A stretch of 64,000 nucleotides of DNA from Betaproteobacteria bacterium (GTDB lineage: Bacteria > Pseudomonadota > Gammaproteobacteria > Burkholderiales > Casimicrobiaceae), in the NCBI GenBank assembly GCA_013298145.1, contig JAAFJO010000005.1, positions 124,001-188,000 on the forward strand, read 5' to 3'. Shown in pieces: positions 1 to 8,015 of this stretch (position 1 is the first letter of the stretch; every line of letters begins with the position of its first letter). Made by a program: the position numbers and the translations under genes. The notes below the pieces were generated by a model. It was not told the origin of the DNA and made no database searches. It worked only from the letters and a program-made list of their open reading frames with translations.

Positions 1-24
1 GAAGACGAATCTGCCGCCCTGCAG

Positions 25-1437
25 TTGCTGACCTTCGCTCAGCTCAACCTCGCCGAACCCATCTTGCGGGCGGTGCTGGAAAAGGGCTACTTAACCCCGA
101 CGCCAATTCAAGCGCAGGCGATCCCTGTGGTGATGGCCGGGCTCGACGTCATGGGCGGTGCGCAAACCGGGACAGGTAAAACAGCCGCGTTCACTTTACC
201 GATTTTGCATCGCATGATCAAACATGCGAATACGTCACCTTCGCCCGCGCGTCACCCGGTGCGAGCTTTAATTCTCGCGCCGACGCGTGAGCTTGCGATC
301 CAGATCGAAGAAAACATTGAAACCTATGCGAAGTATTCCAAGCTTCGCTCCACCGTGGTTTACGGTGGCGTTGATATTAAGGAGCAGAAAGAGGCGGTGC
401 GTGCGGGTGTTGAGGTGCTCGTCGCCACGCCGGGCCGCCTGCTTGATCACATCGAACAGAAGAATCTCTCGCTCAATCAAGTCGAAGTACTAGTACTCGA
501 TGAGGCGGATCGAATGCTCGACATGGGCTTCATCCCGGACATCGTGCGCATCATCGGCATGCTGCCGGAAAAGCGTCAGAGCCTGCTCTTCTCGGCCACG
601 TTTTCCGAAGAAATTAAAAAGCTCGCAGACCGCATGCTCAAAGCACCGGTGCTGATCGAAGTTGCACGGCGCAATGAATCGGCCGCCAACGTCGCGCAGC
701 AGATTTATCGCGTGCATGGCGACGACAAACGCCGCCTGCTCGGCCACCTGGTCACGTCGCAAAACCTAACGCAGGTGCTCGTGTTCTCGCGCTCCAAGCT
801 GCAAACGGCGCGCCTCGCACGTGAACTCGCGCGGGACGGCTTTACCACCGACGCGATCCATGGCGACAAGACGCAGGAGGAGCGTATCAAGGCGCTTGAT
901 GCGTTCAAGAACGGCACGGTGCGCATCCTCGTCGCCACCGACGTCGCCGCGCGCGGCCTCGATATCGATCAACTGCCGACGGTGGTGAATTACGAATTGC
1001 CGTTTGTGGCCGAAGATTACGTGCACCGCATCGGCCGAACGGGTCGCGCTGGTGCCAGCGGCACCGCGATTTCGTTCGTCTCCCCCGATGACGGCAAGCT
1101 GCTCACCGAAATCGAAAAGCTCATCAAACGCAAGTTGGATGAGATGCCGATGCCGGACCTTTCTCGCTACGGTGATCGCTACGGCCCGCGCCGCGACGCG
1201 CGCGAAGCAGGCGAAGTCCGCCCACCGATGCAAGAGCCGCGCAGAAGTTATGGCGGACGCGAAGAGCGGGCGCCGAGCGCGAACCGCTTCGACAAATCAC
1301 ATTTCGATTTGAACCCTGACCAGCCGATTGATAAGTCGCGCCAGTCGCGCGCAGGCGCGGGCAAGAAAGCAGGGCGAGAGGTGTGCGTGCTGCTCAAAAT
1401 GCCAACGAAAGCGCCTGCGCAAAACGCGTCTGCGTAA
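25..1437 (+). CDS. rhlE: DEAD-box ATP-dependent RNA helicase RhlE
   Basis: The protein is a DEAD-box RNA helicase that unwinds RNA duplexes using ATP, usually in ribosome assembly or mRNA turnover. Visible motifs are the Q motif (TPTPIQ, about residues 24-29), Walker A AQTGTGKT (46-53), PTREL (86-90), DEAD (159-162), SAT (190-192), ATDVAARGLD (304-313) and HRIGRTGR (334-341). A charged Arg/Gly-rich tail follows, as is usual for RhlE. The start is a TTG at 25, because the family typically begins M-x-F-x-x-L-x-L here. The frame stays open to base 1, so a start outside the window cannot be excluded. The last 20 or so residues do not look like other RhlE tails. Confidence 0.93.
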   Translation: MLTFAQLNLAEPILRAVLEKGYLTPTPIQAQAIPVVMAGLDVMGGAQTGTGKTAAFTLPILHRMIKHANTSPSPARHPVRALILAPTRELAIQIEENIETYAKYSKLRSTVVYGGVDIKEQKEAVRAGVEVLVATPGRLLDHIEQKNLSLNQVEVLVLDEADRMLDMGFIPDIVRIIGMLPEKRQSLLFSATFSEEIKKLADRMLKAPVLIEVARRNESAANVAQQIYRVHGDDKRRLLGHLVTSQNLTQVLVFSRSKLQTARLARELARDGFTTDAIHGDKTQEERIKALDAFKNGTVRILVATDVAARGLDIDQLPTVVNYELPFVAEDYVHRIGRTGRAGASGTAISFVSPDDGKLLTEIEKLIKRKLDEMPMPDLSRYGDRYGPRRDAREAGEVRPPMQEPRRSYGGREERAPSANRFDKSHFDLNPDQPIDKSRQSRAGAGKKAGREVCVLLKMPTKAPAQNASA

Positions 1438-1616
1438 ACCCGTTTGCCCCGGCTTGGCGTCGCGCCGAGGTGCGTCGCGCTAGCTGTGCCGAGGTTCCAG
1501 CATTGAGCACGGCCCGCCTTGAAGCGCGTGTTCGACGCGGGTGGTGCGGCAGCAATCGTCTCATCACGCGTTGCATAGGCTCACTGCCCACGGGCGCGTC
1601 TCCATAAAATTTCGCG

Positions 1617-2120
1617 ATGATCACACTCTCCCCCAATGCCGCACGCGTACAAGCGGCGCTGCAATCCCTTGGCAGTCAGGCGCAAATTACCGAATACGCA
1701 CAGGCCTGCCGCACCTCAGCCGAAGCGTCGTCCGTTCTCGAATGTACGGTCGCGCAGATTGCAAAAAGCGTAATTTTTAAAGGCGAAAGTAGCGGCGTAT
1801 CGATCCTCGTGGTGGCGAGCGGAGCAAACCGGGTCGACACCCAAAAAGTCGCCACGCTCGCGGGGGAAAACCTGGGCAAAGCGGATGCTGATTTTGTGCG
1901 CGAGCACACCGGCTTCGTGATCGGCGGCGTTGCGCCACTGGCGCATGCGCAGCCTGGAAAGGTATTTTTTGATCGCGATCTTTTGCAGTTTGATCGCGTA
2001 TTTCCCGCAGGCGGAACGCCGCAAGCGATGTTTGCCATCGAGCCCAATCAGCTGCTCCGCATCTCGGGCGCGCACCTCGCCGATATTGCTGAGGCGCCAA
2101 GCGAAGTGCTGCGGGCTTGA
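1617..2120 (+). CDS. YbaK/EbsC-family aminoacyl-tRNA deacylase
   Basis: This 167-residue protein is a single YbaK/ProX-type domain. Such domains hydrolyse mischarged aminoacyl-tRNAs, for example Cys-tRNA(Pro), in trans. Family signatures include the IAKSVIFKG segment (about residues 48-56) with the conserved lysine, GxNRVDTQKV, and the GGVAPLAH segment near 101-108. The length matches the stand-alone family. The ATG at 1617 starts the conserved part and lies 180 bases after rhlE, so it may have its own promoter. The exact tRNA substrate cannot be read from the sequence. Confidence 0.85.
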   Translation: MITLSPNAARVQAALQSLGSQAQITEYAQACRTSAEASSVLECTVAQIAKSVIFKGESSGVSILVVASGANRVDTQKVATLAGENLGKADADFVREHTGFVIGGVAPLAHAQPGKVFFDRDLLQFDRVFPAGGTPQAMFAIEPNQLLRISGAHLADIAEAPSEVLRA

Positions 2121-2428
2121 TGCAGCCTAACGACGCGTTTTTTCCGCTGTCCCGTCGTTGCAAATGCTCTCGCTGTCCAGCTTGAGCTGTGCTTTGCGCC
2201 CAGAAGGCGACGAAAAATCCATCGTTTTTTGGGCTGACGCGGCAGCGCGCTTTGGAGCTGGCATGAGACCGCGGCCGGGATTTAGCTCAGTACTGAAAAG
2301 AAGCCGACCGAGCGCCGAGCACAATTTTGGAATCGCACAATCGCGCCGTGGTTGAACTGAACACCCAAGTTCCCGAGCGGGTGATACCGTTGCAATGGTG
2401 CTGTCATTCGCAATCCTAGAATGCGAAG
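2121..2428. other. Intergenic region without a supported gene
   Basis: These 308 bases hold no convincing coding region; short open frames in both directions lack family features. An imperfect stem-loop with 7-bp arms (AACGACG at 2129 and CGTCGTT near 2153) directly follows the YbaK-type gene and could act as a weak terminator. The promoter of the acetyltransferase gene must lie further right, but no clear -35/-10 pair was found. Confidence 0.4.
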
Positions 2429-2923
2429 ATGACATTCACCATTCAACCCGCCACCCGCGCCGATCTCTCCACGATTGTCGAGCTCATTCGTGCACTGGCG
2501 GTGTACGAAAAACTCGAACACCTGATGATCAGCACTGAGTCCGACTTTGAGCGCGAACTGTTCGGCGCGCAAGCGCGCGTTGAATGTGTGATCGCGCGGG
2601 AAGCGGGTGAGCCCATCGGTTTCGCGCTCTTCTTCAATAACTTCTCCACGTTTCTCGGGCGCAAAGGTTTGTATCTTGAGGATCTCTTTGTGAAGGCCGA
2701 GCATCGTGGAAAAGGCTACGGCAAAGCGCTTTTGGTGCACCTCGCGAAGATCGCCGTTGAGCGCAACTGTGGTCGCTTTGAATGGAGCGTGCTCGATTGG
2801 AACGAGCCATCGATCAAGTTTTATGAAGCGATGGGAGCGACGGTGTTGCCCGATTGGCGAATCGTGCGCGCAACGGGTGATCGCCTGCAGGCGCTCGCCG
2901 CGATGAGCACGGCTTCGAGCTAA
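2429..2923 (+). CDS. GNAT family N-acetyltransferase
   Basis: A 164-residue GCN5-related acetyltransferase that transfers acetyl from acetyl-CoA to an amine. The order of elements resembles the spermidine/diamine acetyltransferase (SSAT-like) branch: ALAVYEKLEH near residues 25-34, YLEDLFVK near 83-90 in beta-strand 4, and the acetyl-CoA loop RGKGYGKALL (about 94-103). WSVLDWN and YEAMGA follow in the C-terminal half. The substrate is not certain; polyamine-like amines are an inference from the subfamily resemblance. The gene appears monocistronic. Confidence 0.85.
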   Translation: MTFTIQPATRADLSTIVELIRALAVYEKLEHLMISTESDFERELFGAQARVECVIAREAGEPIGFALFFNNFSTFLGRKGLYLEDLFVKAEHRGKGYGKALLVHLAKIAVERNCGRFEWSVLDWNEPSIKFYEAMGATVLPDWRIVRATGDRLQALAAMSTASS

Positions 2924-3055
2924 CTCACAGACATGCAGCTTATCGATGCTCGCCCCGCATTAAGTTGGACTCACGGCGATATTTAGTAAAAGTTGTTTTC
3001 TAGCTTTAATGTGCTGTAGTCCTTCATAGAAATTGACTTCGAATCTTTGGCTATC

Positions 3056-3982
3056 ATGAAATTCCCTCGCCTTCTCGCCACCAATCGGCCCCTTCGCATC
3101 GCTGCGCTTGCGCTCTCAGGTTCGGTTGATCCGGCGCAATTGGAGCGCGGCGCGAGTGCACTACGAGAGCGCGGTCACGTGGTCAGCGTTCCCGGTGCGG
3201 CAACAGCCGGATGGCGCTACTTTGCGGGCGATGATGATTCGCGTTTAGCCGCCTTGCATGACACGCTGGAGAGCGACGCTGAAGTCGTTTTTTTTGCACG
3301 CGGCGGCTATGGACTTTCGCGCATTCTTCACCGCATTGACTGGGCCGCGATCGCCGCGAGCGGAAAAACGTTTTGTGGGTTTAGCGATGTAACGGCGTTT
3401 TCATTAGCGGCGCTCGCCCAAGCGCGCTACGTCAGCTACGCAGGACCCGTTCTGGCCGGCCTCTTCCCGAACGAACCTGAGGTGGCGACCTTTGTAGAAG
3501 CTGAACTCTTCGATGTGCTTCACGCAGGTTCTCATGCCTACACCACGTGTCAGAACGACATCGCGCTTGGCGCAGCCGACATCACAGGCACGCTTTGGGG
3601 CACCAATCTCGCGATGATTACTCATCTCGTCGGCACCCCCTTCATGCCACGCATCGACGATGGCATCTTGGTTATTGAGGACATCGCTGAATCGCCCTAT
3701 CGCGTAGAGCGAATGCTCTGGCAACTCAAACATGCAGGCATCCTTGATCGACAACGCGCCATTGTTTTGGGCGAATTCACGCAATGCGAACCGAGTCCGA
3801 CGCTTCGCTATCCCTACAGCATGCCCGAAGTGATCGAGACGCTGCGCTCCATGGTGAACTGCCCTGTGCTCACGGGTTTCCCGTTTGGGCACGTCGCCCG
3901 AAAAACCACGCTGCCCATGGGAGCGCAAGCGCGCCTTGTCATCGATTCCGCAAGCTACCAACTCAGTTTTCAGCGCGCGTAG
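3056..3982 (+). CDS. ldcA: LD-carboxypeptidase (peptidase S66 family)
   Basis: LdcA-type LD-carboxypeptidases remove the terminal D-alanine from murein tetrapeptides during cytoplasmic cell-wall recycling. The S66 signatures are visible: the nucleophile motif GFSD near residue 109, the glutamate in the IEDI-ESPY segment, and the late PFGH segment with the conserved histidine. There is no signal peptide, as expected for the cytoplasmic enzyme. The frame also contains a TTG three codons upstream (3047); the ATG at 3056 is preferred, although neither has a strong ribosome binding site. The gene is followed by the tRNA-Arg promoter. Confidence 0.88.
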   Translation: MKFPRLLATNRPLRIAALALSGSVDPAQLERGASALRERGHVVSVPGAATAGWRYFAGDDDSRLAALHDTLESDAEVVFFARGGYGLSRILHRIDWAAIAASGKTFCGFSDVTAFSLAALAQARYVSYAGPVLAGLFPNEPEVATFVEAELFDVLHAGSHAYTTCQNDIALGAADITGTLWGTNLAMITHLVGTPFMPRIDDGILVIEDIAESPYRVERMLWQLKHAGILDRQRAIVLGEFTQCEPSPTLRYPYSMPEVIETLRSMVNCPVLTGFPFGHVARKTTLPMGAQARLVIDSASYQLSFQRA

Positions 3983-3994
3983 TGCACTGTCGTT

Positions 3995-4022
3995 TTGACG
4001 AACGAGAAAACCCAGCTATAAT
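3995..4022 (+). promoter_or_regulatory. Sigma-70 promoter of tRNA-Arg
   Basis: TTGACG at 3995-4000 and a perfect TATAAT at 4017-4022 are separated by 16 bases. Transcription would start near 4029, about four bases before the mature 5' end of the tRNA. Confidence 0.85.
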
Positions 4023-4032
4023 TTGAGGCTCA

Positions 4033-4110
4033 GCGGCTGTAGCTCAGTTGGATTAGAGTACTTGGCTACGAACCAAGGGGTCGTGGGTTCAATTCCTGCC
4101 AGCCGCGCCA
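4033..4110 (+). tRNA. tRNA-Arg (anticodon ACG)
   Basis: The acceptor arms GCGGCTG (4033-4039) and CAGCCGC (4100-4106) pair fully. The D arm is GCTC/GAGT, the anticodon stem is CTTGG/CCAAG around loop CTACGAA with anticodon ACG, and the T loop is TTCAATT. The 3' CCA is encoded (4108-4110). A34 would be deaminated to inosine to read CGU/CGC/CGA, as known for bacterial tRNA-Arg(ACG). The gene stands alone with its own promoter and terminator. Confidence 0.97.
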
Positions 4111-4119
4111 CATTTGAAC

Positions 4120-4158
4120 AAGGGTTAGAGGTGAAAACCGCTAACCCTTTTTCTTTTT
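4120..4158 (+). terminator. Rho-independent terminator of tRNA-Arg
   Basis: The stem AGGGTTAG (4121-4128) pairs with CTAACCCT (4141-4148) and is followed directly by a T-rich run to 4158. Confidence 0.9.
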
Positions 4159-4297
4159 CGGTTCAATTTTCATAGTTCGAACGGCCTGAACTCGCAGTCG
4201 GCAGGGCTGTAACTTATGGATTTACCTGTTCGAATTAGAACGATCTGGCGATAAGCTCCGCACACATTATTCGCTTCCTCCAAAAAAGGCATTCACG

Positions 4298-5158
4298 ATG
4301 AAGAATCTTTCGGTCCGCGCGCTTTTGGTTGCGCTTTCCACCACGGCAGTTTTTGCGACCGGCGCTGTCGCACAAACCTTCAAGGTCACCACCATTCCCG
4401 AAGAGGCTGCAACCGAGCAGGTTCGCAAGTTTGGACCGATTGTTAAGTACCTCGAATCAAAGCTTGGCACCAAAGTTGAATTCATCCCTGTGACCGATTA
4501 CCCGGCAGCGGTTGAGGCGTTGGTCAATAAACAAGTGGATCTCGTTTGGTTCGGCGGCTTCACGCACGTCCAGGCCAATGTTCGCTCGGGCGGCAAGATC
4601 ATCCCAATCGCGCAGCGCGAAGAAGACACCAAGTTCCAATCCGTGTTCATCGCCAAAACGAATTCGGGCATCAAATCGTTGAACGATTTGAAGGGCAAGC
4701 AAGTGTCGTTCGGCTCGGCGTCGAGCACATCTGGCCATCTGATGCCGCGCAGCTTCTTGCTCGCCGCGAACATTGATCCGGATAAAGATTTCAAACGTGT
4801 TGCTTATTCCGGCGCACATGATGCGACCATCGCGTCGGTCGTGTCCGGAAAAGTTGACGCGGCAGCGCTCGACATTACGGTGTGGAACAAATTTGTGAGC
4901 GAGAAAAAAGTGGATACGGCCGATGTGAACGTATTCCACACCACGCCGGGCTACTTTAACTACAACTGGTCGGTCCATGCCGATATGCCCGTAGCGATGC
5001 GCGAACGCGTGACCAAAGCGATTCTCGATATCAGCCCGAATGACCCAGTTGGCAAAGAAATCCTCACGCTTAACCGCGCAACGAAGTACGTGCCTACCAA
5101 AGCAGAAAATTACAAAGGCCTTGAGACGGCTGCCCGCAGCGCTGGGCTGTTGAAATAA
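4298..5158 (+). CDS. Phosphonate/selenate-type ABC transporter substrate-binding protein
   Basis: A 286-residue periplasmic binding protein with a signal peptide (about residues 1-25, ending VAQ). It belongs to the PhnD/PtxB fold family that binds oxyanions or phosphonates. Segments such as PVTDYPAAVEAL, DLVWFGGFT, REEDTKFQSVFI and STSGHLMPRSFLLAA are typical of the subgroup annotated as putative selenate ABC transporter binding proteins. The gene opens a four-gene operon with an ATPase and two permeases. The ligand is not established: selenate, phosphite and phosphonate are all possible. Confidence 0.85.
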   Translation: MKNLSVRALLVALSTTAVFATGAVAQTFKVTTIPEEAATEQVRKFGPIVKYLESKLGTKVEFIPVTDYPAAVEALVNKQVDLVWFGGFTHVQANVRSGGKIIPIAQREEDTKFQSVFIAKTNSGIKSLNDLKGKQVSFGSASSTSGHLMPRSFLLAANIDPDKDFKRVAYSGAHDATIASVVSGKVDAAALDITVWNKFVSEKKVDTADVNVFHTTPGYFNYNWSVHADMPVAMRERVTKAILDISPNDPVGKEILTLNRATKYVPTKAENYKGLETAARSAGLLK

Positions 5159-5182
5159 AGAAATCTACAGTCTCGACTCGCC

Positions 5183-6013
5183 TTGAAAATTGCGCTTAGC
5201 GGAATCGGTTCGCGGCATCCCGCCGCGAAGCCCGATTCCGTTCCTGCGATCCGTAACGTCTCGGTTGCGATCAAAGAGGGCGAGCAAATCGCCGTCATTG
5301 GTGCGTCCGGTTCCGGCAAGACGACGCTTCTGCACGTGATTGCGTGCGCGCTGAAACCCAGCGCAGGACATTTAAATCTCGGCGAACGCGATCCGTGGTC
5401 GCTATCGACTCGTGAGCTTCAAGCGCTGCGCGGGCGATTGTTTCTTGCGCCGCAGACGCCACCGCTGCCGCCGCGTCAACGTGTGGTGACTGCGGTGCTC
5501 GCTGGGCGCTTGCCGCAAAAGAGCTTCATTGCGAGCGTAAAGAGTTTGTTCTATCCGAGCGACATCCCAGGCGCAGAGATGGCGCTTGCGCGCTTTGATA
5601 TCGCGGAGAAGTTGTTTGATCGCGTTGATCGGCTCTCGGGCGGTGAGCGGCAGCGCGTCGGGCTGGCCCGGGCGCTCGCGAGTAATGCTTCGCTTTTTTT
5701 GGTGGATGAGCCACTCTCGGCGCTCGACCCGACGCGTTCAAAACAAGCAATTTCTAGTTTGACTGAAGCCGCAAGAGAGCGCGGCGCGACGCTTGTTTGC
5801 ACGCTCCATCAAGTCGAAACCGCGCTCACATCATTTCCTCGGATCATTGGGATGAAAGATGGAGCGGTCGCGTTTGATCTTCCGGCAACGCAGGTTACGC
5901 GTGAAATGTTGCACGCACTCTATGCCAATAAACTCGATGAGCTCAACGCGCCGATGCCAATGTCGGATGAATTGGCGCAACCCGCAGCGCCCGCTGTGAT
6001 GCACTGTCGATGA
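5183..6013 (+). CDS. Phosphonate-type ABC transporter ATP-binding protein
   Basis: This cytoplasmic ATPase powers the importer encoded by the surrounding genes. It shows Walker A GASGSGKT (about residues 39-46), the signature LSGGERQR (about 154-161), Walker B LFLVDEP and the switch histidine in TLHQ. About 35 extra C-terminal residues after the core are rich in Pro, Ala and Met. The start is a TTG at 5183, 24 bases after the binding-protein gene; the next in-frame starts would cut into the conserved N-terminal strand. Confidence 0.87.
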   Translation: MKIALSGIGSRHPAAKPDSVPAIRNVSVAIKEGEQIAVIGASGSGKTTLLHVIACALKPSAGHLNLGERDPWSLSTRELQALRGRLFLAPQTPPLPPRQRVVTAVLAGRLPQKSFIASVKSLFYPSDIPGAEMALARFDIAEKLFDRVDRLSGGERQRVGLARALASNASLFLVDEPLSALDPTRSKQAISSLTEAARERGATLVCTLHQVETALTSFPRIIGMKDGAVAFDLPATQVTREMLHALYANKLDELNAPMPMSDELAQPAAPAVMHCR

Positions 6014-6029
6014 GCCGCTGAGCGCGCGC

Positions 6030-6890
6030 ATGACGCCGACCTCGATGACAAACTCACCCGGTGGCGGCATGACGCTCGCAACACGGCGTGATCCCGCGTG
6101 GATGGGGCGCGTATTCTGGTTTCTGGCCGCGATCGTGATTGCGTGGCCGATGCTTGTGGCGACAGAGTTCAAGCCTTGGGTACTGTTTGAGCCTTCGTCG
6201 CTCAAACCGACGCTTAAGTTTCTCGGCGATTTCGTTCCACCAAAGCTCGAACCCGGCTTTCTAACAATGGTTGCCAAAGAGACCTGGCGCACGGTGGCGA
6301 TTGCGACTGCGGGCATCGCAATCGCGTTTCTCATCGCCGTGCCGTTGGCGATCATCTCGATTCGCGTACTTTCGGTGTCTGCCCTCACCGGGCGGATGAA
6401 TTTGCTGCCTGCGAGTGTGCGCTACGCAGCGCGCACGATCGCCATTTTGCTTCGCAGTGTGCCGGAACTGATCTGGGCGCTGGTATTTGTTCGCGTCGTG
6501 GGGCTCGGGCCTACAGCGGGCGTGCTCGCCATCGCGCTCACCTACGGCGGCATGCTTGGCAAGGTGTACGCCGAAATTTTGGAGAGCGGTGAGCCGCACG
6601 CCACCACATCGCTCCTTCGTAACGGCAGCGGGCGCTTGCAAGCATTTTTTTATGGCCTCCTTCCGCAGAATTCGGCCGAGCTTACGAGCTACACGGTTTA
6701 TCGGTGGGAATGCGCGATTCGCTCTTCGGCTGTACTGGGTTTCGTCGGGGCGGGCGGCCTTGGGCAGCAAATGGATACTTCGATGAAGATGTTTGCGGGT
6801 GCGGAAGTCGCCACCATGCTTCTGGTGTTCATTGCACTGGTGTGGATTGCGGACTATGCGAGCGCGTGGCTGCGAAAGGCGCTGGCATGA
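6030..6890 (+). CDS. PhnE-type ABC transporter permease, first subunit
   Basis: An integral inner-membrane permease of 286 residues. An N-terminal hydrophobic segment lies near residues 28-45, and further membrane helices occur near 93-115, 137-185 and 245-280. The PhnE-like inner segment, RSVPELIWALVF (about 143-154), precedes the coupling loop; the sequence ends with a VGAGGLGQ segment typical of the family. The gene lies 16 bases after the ATPase, and its stop overlaps the start of the second permease in an ATGA arrangement, so the two are probably translationally coupled. Confidence 0.86.
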   Translation: MTPTSMTNSPGGGMTLATRRDPAWMGRVFWFLAAIVIAWPMLVATEFKPWVLFEPSSLKPTLKFLGDFVPPKLEPGFLTMVAKETWRTVAIATAGIAIAFLIAVPLAIISIRVLSVSALTGRMNLLPASVRYAARTIAILLRSVPELIWALVFVRVVGLGPTAGVLAIALTYGGMLGKVYAEILESGEPHATTSLLRNGSGRLQAFFYGLLPQNSAELTSYTVYRWECAIRSSAVLGFVGAGGLGQQMDTSMKMFAGAEVATMLLVFIALVWIADYASAWLRKALA

Positions 6891-7720
6891 CGTCAAAGAC
6901 ACCATCCGCCGCCAACGAAACGTATCGCCTTCCGAAACGGCTCTTTGATGCGCGCTGTAAGGCCTGTTGGTTTGTTTTCGGATTGCTCTGCCTAACGGTG
7001 GCGAGCTTCGCGACACTTGATCTACAACTCGGAAAAATTTTCTCTGCCGACTCGGCAGCGCGTATGGGAAAGTTTTTGTTGGAGCTTACGAGCCCGACGG
7101 CGGATCCCGCGTTTCTCAGAAAGCTGTGGGTTGCAACGTTCGAAACGTTTGCGATGTCGCTGGTGGGCACTGCAATCGCGGCCACACTGGGCTTGTTACT
7201 CGCGCTGCCTGCAAGCAAAACGCATGATGCCGATCCTGCGCGCGGTCGCGGCGTTACGCGCTTGCTGTTGAACGCACTACGTTCAATTCCGGAGCTCATG
7301 TGGGCGGCGCTCTTGTTGATTTCTGCGGGGCTCGGGCCGTTCGCCGGGACGCTTGCGCTCGGGCTGCACACCGCTGGCGTGCTAGGGCGGCTCTTCGCAG
7401 AGGCCATCGAAAACGCACCGCAAAACGCGGCGTTTGCGTTACGTGCTCGTGGCGTGAGCGAAGGACGCGTGTTTTTATACGCCACCTTGCCGCAAGTGTT
7501 GCCGCAACTCATGAGCTACACGCTCTATCGGTGGGAAAACAATATTCGCGCCGCAGCGGTGTTGGGTGTGGTGGGCGGTGGCGGCCTTGGGCAAATGTTG
7601 TCGTTTCATATGGGCTTGTTCCAGATGCCGGAAACGAGCTCAATCCTGATCGCCATGATGCTGCTTGTTGCGCTGGTTGATGTGGCGAGCTACGGTGCGC
7701 GCCGAGTGATGCAGCGATAG
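6887..7720 (+). CDS. PhnE-type ABC transporter permease, second subunit
   Basis: A second membrane permease of 277 residues, related to the first. The shared RSIPELMWAALL and VVGGGGLGQ segments suggest the two arose by duplication and form a heterodimeric channel. The ATG at 6887 overlaps the upstream stop by three bases; longer in-frame extensions would lie wholly inside the preceding gene and are rejected. This is the last gene of the operon; no strong terminator follows. Confidence 0.86.
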   Translation: MTSKTPSAANETYRLPKRLFDARCKACWFVFGLLCLTVASFATLDLQLGKIFSADSAARMGKFLLELTSPTADPAFLRKLWVATFETFAMSLVGTAIAATLGLLLALPASKTHDADPARGRGVTRLLLNALRSIPELMWAALLLISAGLGPFAGTLALGLHTAGVLGRLFAEAIENAPQNAAFALRARGVSEGRVFLYATLPQVLPQLMSYTLYRWENNIRAAAVLGVVGGGGLGQMLSFHMGLFQMPETSSILIAMMLLVALVDVASYGARRVMQR

Positions 7721-7951
7721 CCTGCGTCAGGGATGCGGTCGTGCTGCGTCGCACGATCAATAGCAGCCTTCCTTATCTAGCCCAAATCCAATTGGACCTA
7801 GAGGCCGATAAGTAACGATCAATACTTAAGTGTCTAATAACATCTAGCCGCGTTTAAACATGGGATTAGCTGACAAAGTTAAGCGCGCTAAGCAATACGC
7901 TTTCTAGCTCACTGCGAGAGACTTGTTTGACGTTTCCGACGCCAGCTCGCG

Positions 7952-7983
7952 TTGAAGTTTTCTTGAAGATCGCTGCCTAGACT
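7952..7983 (+). promoter_or_regulatory. Possible response-regulator box and promoter of the DJ-1/two-component operon
   Basis: TTGAAG occurs twice (7952-7957 and 7963-7968) with an 11-base period, the spacing used by OmpR/PhoB-type regulators such as PmrA and QseB. A -10-like TAGACT (7978-7983) follows with no good -35, as expected for an activator-dependent promoter. The upstream part of this 295-base gap (7721-7951) holds nothing else recognisable. Confidence 0.45.
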
Positions 7984-8015
7984 CGCATTCATCGAAATAA
8001 ATGATGGAGAGTCTG

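Noticed and set aside
1383..1607. Frameshifted continuation of RhlE
   Set aside because: The sequence after the RhlE stop has no helicase-tail character beyond generic Arg/Ala bias in any frame.
2127..2435. 102-codon frame on the minus strand between the YbaK-type and GNAT genes
   Set aside because: No recognisable motif, no ribosome binding site, and it overlaps the start of the GNAT gene.
6704..6886. 61-codon N-terminal extension of the second permease
   Set aside because: It overlaps the first permease in another frame; the ATGA overlap at 6887 is the natural start.
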